10,276 bases of DNA from NCBI GenBank assembly GCA_036269915.1, contig DATBDM010000273.1, positions 1-10,276 of the forward strand. The letters run 5' to 3'. The first letter of the stretch is position 1, and every line of letters begins with the position of its first letter. The notes beneath the pieces were generated by a model that was not told where the DNA came from, ran no database searches, and saw nothing but the letters and a program-made list of their open reading frames with translations. This document shows positions 1 to 5,174 of the stretch, piece after piece. Origin of the DNA: DATBDM01 sp036269915 (GTDB lineage Bacteria; Actinomycetota; Thermoleophilia; Solirubrobacterales; Solirubrobacteraceae). A program made the translations under genes and the position numbers.

Positions 1-115
1 GGGTCTCCGGATACCCGTGCAGGAGCAGCAGCGGCGGCCCCGAGCCGCCCACCCGCACGTGGACGGCTCCGCGTGGAGTCTCGACGTCACGCGCCTCGAA
101 GCCCTCGAAGAGCAT
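1..115 (-). CDS. Alpha/beta-hydrolase, N-terminal fragment
   Basis: Only the first 38 codons are visible; the gene continues beyond the left edge. The protein begins MLFEGFEARDVETPRG and reaches GSGPPLLLLHGYPET at residues 24-38. This is the strand-plus-oxyanion-hole segment (LLLLHGYP, HG motif) near the N-terminus of alpha/beta-fold hydrolases such as the haloacetate dehalogenase/epoxide hydrolase group. The nucleophile, acid and histidine lie outside the window, so the substrate cannot be stated. The ATG start at 115 fits the usual short lead before the HG motif, and a TANNNT box lies 6 nt upstream of it, suggesting a leaderless transcript. The gene follows a decayed propeller gene on the same strand. 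The superfamily call is firm; any finer name would be a guess. Confidence 0.8.
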   Translation of the reverse strand, partial: MLFEGFEARDVETPRGAVHVRVGGSGPPLLLLHGYPET

Positions 116-121
116 TGCCGA

Positions 122-127
122 AGGGTA
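122..127 (-). promoter_or_regulatory. Putative leaderless -10 box for the hydrolase gene
   Basis: On the minus strand, TACCCT is followed by six bases (TCGGCA) and then the ATG at 115. This TANNNT-N6-ATG geometry places the transcription start at or next to the A of the start codon, and no Shine-Dalgarno sequence lies between. No convincing -35 hexamer is visible. The call rests on the -10 match and on the same arrangement at three other starts in the window. Confidence 0.5.
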
Positions 128-139
128 CGGCAGTAGCGC

Positions 140-575
140 TCAGCCGCGGCGCCGCTTCGGCGGATCCGCCGGACCCCAGTCGGGCGAGCGGCCGATGCGC
201 GCGATGACCTTGCCCGAGCCCGCCGTCGCGCGAGAGCTCGCCGTCGCCCTGGTCGGCGTTCGGGCTGAGCCAGTTGGTGAACGAGTGGTCGCCGCCGCCG
301 AGGTCGTCGAAGTCGACCTGGCTGCCGGAGCCGCCGAAGACGAGCGTGCGCGAGTTCGTGACCCACTCGGGATCCGAGACGCCGAACCGGTTGCCCCACT
401 TGGATTGCGGCGTCGCCCTGGACACGTTCGTCCGCGTGTAGAAGGTCGAGCGCTGGATCGAGCCGCAGGTCGAGGCGACCGGACACGAGTAGGCCACGTA
501 GGAGTAGGCGAGCTTCGAGCCGTCGGGAGAGAGCGAGAGGTCGACCGGACGCGGGGCGAACGTGCCGCCGTCGCC
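140..575 (-). pseudogene. Decayed TolB/PD40-like beta-propeller gene
   Basis: From about 566 down to 222 the minus strand encodes a stretch typical of secreted PD40/WD40-like propeller proteins: DLSLSPDGSKLAYSY, then SDPEWVTNSRTLVFGGSGS, LGGGDHSF and DGELSRDG. Each SPDG- or DPEW-type motif marks one propeller blade. Coding then continues in a different frame from about 220 to the stop at 140, as GKVIARIGRSPDWGPADPP, which resembles the C-terminal end of such proteins. As I recall the family, complete members run well over 300 residues with an N-terminal signal peptide. Here there is no signal peptide and no first blades, and the blades between DGELSRDG and the C-terminal tail are absent. The simplest reading is 5' truncation plus an internal deletion that changed frame near 220. 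The codons still look GC3-biased, so decay may be recent. Exact original limits are unknown. Confidence 0.7.
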
Positions 576-667
576 GCTGCGCGCCGGTGCGGTCTTGATC
601 GAGCGCGGCGGGGAAGCATGGGGCGCAGCGTGGCGCGGGCGCGACCTGGCCGCATCGGGAAACCCCC

Positions 668-673
668 TAGGCT
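668..673 (+). promoter_or_regulatory. Putative leaderless -10 box for the SnoaL-like gene
   Basis: TAGGCT is followed by six bases (GATCGG) and the ATG at 680. There is no purine-rich Shine-Dalgarno sequence before the start. The spacing puts transcription initiation at the start codon. The -35 region (around 645-650) is not consensus-like. The stretch between the propeller remnant (ending near 575) and this box holds nothing else recognisable. Confidence 0.5.
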
Positions 674-679
674 GATCGG

Positions 680-1180
680 ATGGCCACCGCCCCGCCCACC
701 GGCGCATCGAACGCCGATCTCGTCCGCTTCGTGTTCGAGTGCCTCAACCGCCACGACGTCTCCCCGCTGCGTGCGGTGTGGAGCGACGACGTCGTGGAGC
801 GCTTCCCCGACGAGACCTGCCACGGGGCCGACGCGATCGCGAACTACCTCGGCCGGACCTTCGCGGGCATGCCGGACTTCCACATGGAGATCCGCGCCCT
901 CGTCGAGGACGGCGACCACGTCTTCGTCCAGTGGCACTTGACCGGGACGCACACCGGGCCGTTCAACGGCCTCGACCCGACCGGCCGCAGCGTCGCGGTC
1001 GACGGCATGGACCACTTCGAGCTGCGCGACGGACGCGTGATCTCGGGCTTCGTCGTCTTCGACCAGATGCAGGTCGCGCGCCAGCTCGGCGTCCTGCCGC
1101 CCGACGGCTCGCCCGCGGATCGCGCGATGAAGGCGGCGTTCAACGTCAAGACGCGGGTTGCGGAGCTGATCAACCGGTAG
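680..1180 (+). CDS. SnoaL-like / NTF2-fold (ester cyclase family) protein
   Basis: This 166-residue protein has the size and motif order of the SnoaL-like polyketide cyclase / ester cyclase branch of the NTF2 superfamily. The N-terminal helix region (NADLVRFVFECLNRHD, residues 11-26) is followed by a strand with DVVERFPDE, then FAGMPDFHMEI at about 61-71. The beta-sheet core follows: VFVQWHLTGTHTGPFNG (81-97), VDGMDHFELRDGRVI and GFVVFDQMQVARQLGVLP. Conserved His and Asp residues (H86, H91, D111, H112) line the usual cavity. NTF2-fold proteins of this type may be enzymes or ligand-binding proteins, and the sequence does not give the substrate. The start is the ATG at 680, just after a TANNNT box. 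It is divergent from the decayed propeller gene and lies upstream of uppP, with no obvious functional link to either. Family assignment is confident; function is unknown. Confidence 0.85.
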   Translation: MATAPPTGASNADLVRFVFECLNRHDVSPLRAVWSDDVVERFPDETCHGADAIANYLGRTFAGMPDFHMEIRALVEDGDHVFVQWHLTGTHTGPFNGLDPTGRSVAVDGMDHFELRDGRVISGFVVFDQMQVARQLGVLPPDGSPADRAMKAAFNVKTRVAELINR

Positions 1181-1181
1181 G

Positions 1182-1194
1182 CGGCGATTCGCCG
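1182..1194. repeat. Short palindrome between the SnoaL-like gene and the uppP promoter
   Basis: CGGCGA-T-TCGCCG is a perfect 6-bp inverted repeat around one central base. It starts one base after the SnoaL-like stop codon (1178-1180) and ends one base before the TAACCT box at 1196. It lies in the -35/-10 spacer of the proposed uppP promoter, so it could be an operator half-site pair. A one-base loop and the lack of a T-run argue against a transcription terminator. It may also be a chance match in GC-rich DNA. Confidence 0.3.
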
Positions 1195-1195
1195 A

Positions 1196-1201
1196 TAACC
1201 T
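1196..1201 (+). promoter_or_regulatory. Putative leaderless -10 box for the micro-ORF/uppP transcript
   Basis: TAACCT is followed by seven bases and then an ATG at 1209. That ATG opens the 11-codon micro-ORF that overlaps uppP. The geometry matches three other start codons in this window. No clear -35 element is visible. If correct, the transcript begins at 1209 and has no leader. Confidence 0.45.
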
Positions 1202-1208
1202 GCGCGCG

Positions 1209-1244
1209 ATGCCGCGCCGCTCCCCGAGCCTCGATCGCGCGTGA
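1209..1244 (+). CDS. Possible 11-codon leader peptide overlapping the uppP start
   Basis: The frame reads MPRRSPSLDRA and stops at TGA (1242-1244). The stop overlaps the GTG start of uppP (1241-1243) in a GTGA arrangement, the classical geometry for translational coupling. Its ATG sits seven bases after the TAACCT box, so it would be the first codon of a leaderless transcript. uppP itself has no Shine-Dalgarno sequence. This suggests that ribosomes load at 1209 and restart at 1241. The peptide has three arginines and no recognisable function. Such a short frame can arise by chance; the combination of promoter spacing, stop-start overlap and missing uppP ribosome site is what supports it. Confidence 0.4.
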   Translation: MPRRSPSLDRA

Positions 1245-2056
1245 GCGCCTTCGAGGCGATCGTCCTGGGCATCGTCCAGGGCCTCACCGAGTTCCTCCCC
1301 ATCTCGAGCACCGCGCACCTGCGGATCGTCCCCGCCTTCGCCGGCTGGGAGGACCCCGGCGCCGCCTTCACGGCCGTCGTCCAGCTGGGGACGATGGCCG
1401 CCGTGCTGCTCTACTTCCGCGAGGACCTCTGGCGGATCCTGCGGACGTGGTTCGCGAGCCTGCGCGATCCGTCGCTGCGCTCCGAGCTCGACGCGCGCAT
1501 GGGCTGGTACATCGGCCTAGGCACGATCCCGATCGCGATCTTCGGGCTCGTCTTCTCGGACCAGATCGAGAGCGGCGGGCGCGATCTCTACCTGATCGGC
1601 GTGACGCTGATCGTGTTCGGCCTGATCATGGCCGTCGCGGACCGCGTCGGGCGCAAGGCGCGCGACGAGACGACGCTGGACGCGCGCGACGCGACCGTGA
1701 TCGGCTTCGCCCAGGCGCTCGCGCTGGTGCCCGGCGTCTCGCGCTCGGGCGCGACGATCACCGCCGGCCTGTTCCGCGGCCTCACGCGCGAGGGCGCGGC
1801 GCGCTACTCGTTCTTGCTCTCGATCCCGGCCGTCGTGCTCTCGGGCCTGTTCGAGCTGCGCAAGCTCGGCGGCGAGGGGCAGCCCGGAGCGGGGGCCGCG
1901 ATCATCGCCACCCTGCTCGCGTTCGTCGTCGGCTACGCGTCGATCGCCTTCCTGCTGCGATACCTCGCGCGCCACTCCCTGCTCGTGTTCACGGCCTACC
2001 GCGTCGTGCTCGGCACGCTCGTCCTGGCGCTCACCGCCGCGGGCACGATCTCGTAG
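1241..2056 (+). CDS. uppP: Undecaprenyl-diphosphatase UppP (BacA family)
   Basis: This 271-residue integral membrane enzyme dephosphorylates undecaprenyl diphosphate to the monophosphate, recycling the lipid carrier for peptidoglycan and other wall polymers; family members give bacitracin resistance when overexpressed. Both signature regions are present. The first is GIVQGLTEFLPISSTAHL at residues 10-27, with the (E/Q)xxxE pair as Q13/E17 and the conserved H26. The second is PGVSRSGATI at 164-173, with S167, R168 and S169. Hydrophobic stretches at about 91-105, 117-132, 190-204 and 221-240, plus a C-terminal one at 247-266, fit the polytopic topology. The GTG at 1241 gives the normal N-terminus (SAFEAIVLGIVQG), and no in-frame alternative start occurs before M51. 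No Shine-Dalgarno is visible; translation may be coupled to the 11-codon frame ending at 1244. pncB follows after 9 nt. Length and motifs are normal, so it should be active. Confidence 0.96.
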   Translation: MSAFEAIVLGIVQGLTEFLPISSTAHLRIVPAFAGWEDPGAAFTAVVQLGTMAAVLLYFREDLWRILRTWFASLRDPSLRSELDARMGWYIGLGTIPIAIFGLVFSDQIESGGRDLYLIGVTLIVFGLIMAVADRVGRKARDETTLDARDATVIGFAQALALVPGVSRSGATITAGLFRGLTREGAARYSFLLSIPAVVLSGLFELRKLGGEGQPGAGAAIIATLLAFVVGYASIAFLLRYLARHSLLVFTAYRVVLGTLVLALTAAGTIS

Positions 2057-2059
2057 GGT
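2054..2059 (+). promoter_or_regulatory. Possible leaderless -10 box for pncB inside the uppP stop
   Basis: TAGGGT consists of the uppP stop codon TAG plus the next three bases. It is followed by six bases (CCCGTC) and the ATG of pncB at 2066, the same TANNNT-N6-ATG spacing seen at other starts here. AGGG in the same bases could instead act as a weak Shine-Dalgarno about 8 nt from the ATG, so pncB may simply be co-transcribed with uppP. The two readings are not exclusive. Confidence 0.35.
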
Positions 2060-2065
2060 CCCGTC

Positions 2066-3160
2066 ATGGCCGTGGAAGCGCGCCAGCGCCTGGACCCGTC
2101 GGTCTTCCGCCTGCCGGTGGAGAAGATCCGCGAGGGCTACTACTCGGACGCGTACTTCAACTCCACGAAGGGACTGCTGGAGGCGAGGGAGGTCCACCCG
2201 AACGTGGTCATGCAGGTGTTCCAGCGCAAGGACTCGCTGCTCGGCGGCGTCGACGAGGCGGTCGCGATCCTCAAGCAGTGCAGCGGCACCCGCGCCGCCG
2301 ACGGCTCGTGGGTCGACGGCTGGGACGCGCTCAAGGTGCGCGCGCTCTACGAGGGCGACGCGATCGCCCCATGGGAGACGGTGCTGACGATCGAGGGCGA
2401 CTACTCGCTGTTCGCCCACCTCGAGACGGTCTACCTCGGCTGCATGGCGCGGCGCTCGCTGGTGATGCGCAACGTGCGCGAGGTCGTCGACGCGGCGGCC
2501 GGCAAGCCGATCATGTTCTTCCCGGCACGCCACGACCACTGGCTCGTGCAGACCGGCGACGGCTGGGCCGCGCACGTCGCGGGCGCGATCGGCGTCTCCA
2601 CCGACGCGGGCGCGTCCTGGTGGGGCGGGCGCGGCATCGGCACGGTGCCGCACGGGCTGATCGCGGCCTTCGGCGGTGACACGGTGCGCGCGGCGCGCGC
2701 GTACGCCGACCAGTTCGGCGAGGTGCAGAACGTGACCGTGCTGGTCGACTTCGACAACGACTCGGTGGGGACGGCAGTCGAGGTCGCCGAGGCGCTGGGC
2801 GACGACCTCTGGGGCGTCCGGCTCGACACCTCCGACCGGCTCGCCGACCGCGCCCTGCACGCGCGCTACGGCGAGGAGGCGCCGACCGGCGTCGCGCCCG
2901 AGCTGGTCGAGCTGGTGCGCGCCGAGCTCGACGCGCGCGGCTTCCACAACGTGAAGATCGTCGTCTCCGGCGGGTTCACCGCCGACCGGATCCGCGCCTT
3001 CGAGCGCGCCGACGTCCCGGTCGACGCCTACGGCGTCGGCTCGTCGCTGCTGCGCGGGTCCAACGACTTCACCGCCGATGTCGTGATGGTCGACGGGCGC
3101 CCGGTCGCCAAGGTCGGCCGCGAGCTCAAGCCCAACCCGCGGCTCGAGCTCGTCGGCTAG
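2066..3160 (+). CDS. pncB: Nicotinate phosphoribosyltransferase (short form)
   Basis: The 364-residue product matches the short nicotinate phosphoribosyltransferase type, which joins nicotinate and PRPP to give nicotinate mononucleotide in the Preiss-Handler NAD salvage pathway (cytoplasmic, ATP-stimulated in the family). The N-terminal domain contains VEKIREGYYSDAYFNSTKG (residues 18-36), and GDYSLFAHLETVYLGCMARR (111-130) is the helix leading to the barrel. Further motifs are FFPARHDH (151-158), GVSTDAGASWWGGRGIGTVPHG (176-197, with H196 at the family's catalytic-histidine position), VDFDND (227-232), VRLDTSD (251-257) and the phosphate-binding VVSGGFTADRI (299-309). Some databases label close relatives quinolinate phosphoribosyltransferase because the folds are related; the order of motifs favours the nicotinate enzyme. 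The start is the ATG 9 nt after uppP. It faces pncA, which would supply its substrate, and its stop codon overlaps that of pcm. Confidence 0.85.
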   Translation: MAVEARQRLDPSVFRLPVEKIREGYYSDAYFNSTKGLLEAREVHPNVVMQVFQRKDSLLGGVDEAVAILKQCSGTRAADGSWVDGWDALKVRALYEGDAIAPWETVLTIEGDYSLFAHLETVYLGCMARRSLVMRNVREVVDAAAGKPIMFFPARHDHWLVQTGDGWAAHVAGAIGVSTDAGASWWGGRGIGTVPHGLIAAFGGDTVRAARAYADQFGEVQNVTVLVDFDNDSVGTAVEVAEALGDDLWGVRLDTSDRLADRALHARYGEEAPTGVAPELVELVRAELDARGFHNVKIVVSGGFTADRIRAFERADVPVDAYGVGSSLLRGSNDFTADVVMVDGRPVAKVGRELKPNPRLELVG

Positions 3161-3771
3161 GGCGCCTGGACGAGCGGCACGAAGCGGACGCCCTCGAGCG
3201 TCTCGCGCGTGAAGCCCGAGGACGTCCGGCGGATGCGCACGAGCCGCTGCTCGTCGCCGCCGACCGGCGCGACGAGGCGCCCGTCGGGCGCGAGCTGCTC
3301 GAGCAGCGCGTGCGGGACCTCGTCCGCCGCGGCCGCCGCGACATTGATGGCGTCGAAGGGCGCCCGCCGCGGCAGGCCGCGCGAGCCGTCGCCGACGACC
3401 ACGGTGACGTTGCCGACGCCGTCGGCGTCGAGCGCCGCCGCGGCCGCCTCGGCGAGCGCGGCGTGGACCTCGACCGAGTAGACGTGCCGTGCGAGCCGGG
3501 CGAGCACCGCGGCGTGGTAGCCCGAGCCCGTGCCGACGTCGAGCACGATCTCGGAGCCGGCCAGGCGCAGCAGCTCGCACATGCGGGCGACGACCAGCGG
3601 CTGGGAGATCGTCTGGCCGCACGCGATCGGCAGCGCGACGTTGTCCCACGCCTCCGCGCGGCGGCTCGCGGCGACGTAGTGATCGCGCGGGACGGCGCGG
3701 ATGGCGTCGAGCACGCGCTGGTCGGCGACGTAGGGCCGCAGCTGCGCGAGCAGGCGCTCGATCGCGGGCAT
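3157..3771 (-). CDS. pcm: Protein-L-isoaspartate O-methyltransferase
   Basis: This 204-residue cytosolic repair enzyme transfers a methyl group from S-adenosylmethionine to isoaspartyl residues in aged proteins. The family signature is intact: VPRDHYV (27-33), NVALPIACGQTISQP (44-58), the SAM-binding LDVGTGSGY (77-85), the acidic residue at the end of strand 2 (E101), GDG (127-129) and LLEQLAPDGRLVAPVG (156-171). The C-terminal ETLEGVRFVPLV is also typical, and the length is normal. The ATG is chosen because it gives the expected short helix before the first motif; a purine-rich GTAGAG lies directly before it. It is the last gene of the four-gene minus-strand operon, 6 nt after the pncA stop. 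Its TAG stop (3157-3159) overlaps the TAG stop of convergent pncB (3158-3160), leaving no room for a terminator between them. Confidence 0.93.
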   Translation of the reverse strand: MPAIERLLAQLRPYVADQRVLDAIRAVPRDHYVAASRRAEAWDNVALPIACGQTISQPLVVARMCELLRLAGSEIVLDVGTGSGYHAAVLARLARHVYSVEVHAALAEAAAAALDADGVGNVTVVVGDGSRGLPRRAPFDAINVAAAAADEVPHALLEQLAPDGRLVAPVGGDEQRLVRIRRTSSGFTRETLEGVRFVPLVQAP

Positions 3772-3777
3772 CTCTAC

Positions 3778-4317
3778 CTACGCGATGGCCGCCCCCGCGG
3801 TGCGCAGCTCCTCGAGGGCGCGCTCGGAGTCGCCCTCGTGCAGCTCGACGCCGCGCACGGCGGAATGGTCCACGTTGACGCCGAAGCCCTCCTTGAGCGC
3901 GTCGAGCGCGGTGTACTTGACGCAGTAGTCCGTCGCGAGGCCGACGATCGTCACGCGGTCGATGTCGTGCTCGCGCAGCAGCTCGGCCAGCCGCGTGCCC
4001 TCGAAGCCCGAGTAGCCCTCGGTCTCGGGCTCCGTGCCCGTGTCGACGACCACGTCGACGTGCGTCTCGTCGAGCGCCGGGCTCAGCTCGGCGCCGGGCG
4101 TGCCGGCGACGCAGTGGACCGGCCACGGCCCGCCCTGCTCGGCGAACGATCCGTGGTCGGGCGGATGCCAGTCGCGCGTGGCGACGACGAGCGCGTAGTC
4201 GCCGGAGCCGGCGAGCGCGTTGATCTGCCCGGCGATCTCGTCGCCGCCGGGGACGGCCAGGGCGCCGCCCGGGTTGAAGTCGTTCTGGTAGTCGACGATC
4301 ACGAGCGCCTCGGGCAC
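3778..4317 (-). CDS. pncA: Nicotinamidase PncA family, catalytic Lys replaced by Thr
   Basis: The 179-residue product belongs to the isochorismatase-like hydrolases and matches nicotinamidase, which converts nicotinamide to nicotinate and ammonia. Catalytic D9 is in VIVDYQNDF (6-14). The metal ligands are D49, H51 and H55 in RDWHPPDH, plus H68 in WPVHCVAGTPG. The nucleophile C132 lies in GLATDYCV (126-133), and YSGFEG (102-107) is also conserved. The third catalytic residue, normally Lys in a KGT..P......YS context, is T93 (VVDTGTEPETEGYSGFEG). There is no lysine anywhere before K134, so no nearby substitute is evident. The start is GTG at 4317, three bases after the upstream stop, with GGAG eight bases before it. 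The protein could be inactive, altered in mechanism or differently specific; family membership is not in doubt. Convergent pncB, about 620 nt away, encodes the next salvage step. Confidence 0.87.
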   Translation of the reverse strand: MPEALVIVDYQNDFNPGGALAVPGGDEIAGQINALAGSGDYALVVATRDWHPPDHGSFAEQGGPWPVHCVAGTPGAELSPALDETHVDVVVDTGTEPETEGYSGFEGTRLAELLREHDIDRVTIVGLATDYCVKYTALDALKEGFGVNVDHSAVRGVELHEGDSERALEELRTAGAAIA

Positions 4318-4320
4318 GGC

Positions 4321-5172
4321 TCAGCTCCGGCCGGCCTCGACCGCCGCGGCCATGTCGTCGTCGCCATGGCCGGCGTCGACCGCGGTCTGCATGCGGCCGG
4401 CGATCGTGCGCGCGAGCGGTAGGTCGAGCCCGGCGTCGCGCGCGGCCTCCTCGACGAGGACCGCGTCCTTGAGCGCCCAGCGCAGCGCGAAGCTCGGTGC
4501 GTAGGAGCGCTCGATCATCATCGTGCCCTTGAGCTTCGCGTACGGCGGTCCGAGTGGGCCGCCGTCGATGATCTCGAGGAACGTCCCGGGGTCTACCCCG
4601 AGGCCCTCGGCCAGTTGGATCGACTCCGCGAGGCCCTCCACGAGTGAGATCAGCCACGCGTTCAGGACGAGCTTCATGCGCGTGGCCGCTCCCGGCTCGT
4701 CGCCGAGCACCACGGTCCTCGCGCCGACCGCGTCGAAGACGGGCACGCAGCGCTCGCGTGCCTCGGGCGGCCCGGAGGCGAGCACGACGAGCGCGCCCTG
4801 CTCGGCAGGCCCCTTCGTGCCCGAGACCGGCGCGTCGACCAGCGCGACGCCGGCGTCGCCGGCCATGGCGATCAGGCGCTCGAGCCCCGTGACGCCGACG
4901 GTGCTCATCTGCGCCCAGACCGCGCCGCCCATCTCGCCCAGAGCGGGCTCGACGAGCGAGACGACCGCGTCGCCGTCGGCGACGATCGTCACCACGACGT
5001 CCGCGCCGCGGACCGCCGTGCCGGCGTCGCCGGCGATCTCGATGCCGTCCTGCGCGAGCGGCTCGGCGCGCTCGCGGGTGCGGTTGTAGGCGACGACCTC
5101 GTGACCCGCCTTGGCGATGTTGCGCGCCATCGGGGCCCCCATGGTGCCGGTGCCCAGGACCGCGACGCGCAT
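4321..5172 (-). CDS. NAD(P)-dependent beta-hydroxyacid dehydrogenase (HIBADH/GLYR-like)
   Basis: This 283-residue protein is a complete member of the 3-hydroxyisobutyrate dehydrogenase superfamily. Its Rossmann domain opens with VAVLGTGTMGAPMARN (3-18), carrying GxGxxG. It has YNRT at 29-32, where Arg/Thr after strand 2 usually favour NADPH. The substrate loop follows as AQMSTVG (87-93) and DAPVSGTKGP (113-122). Catalytic K167 lies in MKLVLNAW (166-173) with the K-xxx-N spacing, and the C-terminal helical domain has PPYAKLKG (209-216) and ALKDAVL (233-239). Relatives reduce succinic semialdehyde or glyoxylate, or oxidise 3-hydroxyisobutyrate; the GLYR-like C-terminal motifs lean toward the reductases, but the substrate is not provable from sequence. 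The ATG start lies 2 nt after the upstream stop, with GAGG about 9 nt ahead. Its own stop is 3 nt before the pncA start, so it sits inside the operon. Size and motifs are normal. Confidence 0.88.
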   Translation of the reverse strand: MRVAVLGTGTMGAPMARNIAKAGHEVVAYNRTRERAEPLAQDGIEIAGDAGTAVRGADVVVTIVADGDAVVSLVEPALGEMGGAVWAQMSTVGVTGLERLIAMAGDAGVALVDAPVSGTKGPAEQGALVVLASGPPEARERCVPVFDAVGARTVVLGDEPGAATRMKLVLNAWLISLVEGLAESIQLAEGLGVDPGTFLEIIDGGPLGPPYAKLKGTMMIERSYAPSFALRWALKDAVLVEEAARDAGLDLPLARTIAGRMQTAVDAGHGDDDMAAAVEAGRS

Positions 5173-5174
5173 GC

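Noticed and set aside
195..941. A 248-codon plus-strand frame at the left of the window
   Set aside because: It is antisense to the propeller remnant and out of frame with the SnoaL-like gene; no domain is recognisable.
739..2679. A 646-codon plus-strand frame across three genes
   Set aside because: It cuts across the SnoaL-like gene, uppP and pncB in another frame and is Arg/Pro-rich shadow sequence.
1517..4657. A 1046-codon open frame on the minus strand
   Set aside because: It runs antisense to uppP and pncB and out of frame with pcm, pncA and the dehydrogenase, all with clear family motifs. Its translation is Arg/Ala/Asp-rich low-complexity sequence, a GC-bias shadow.
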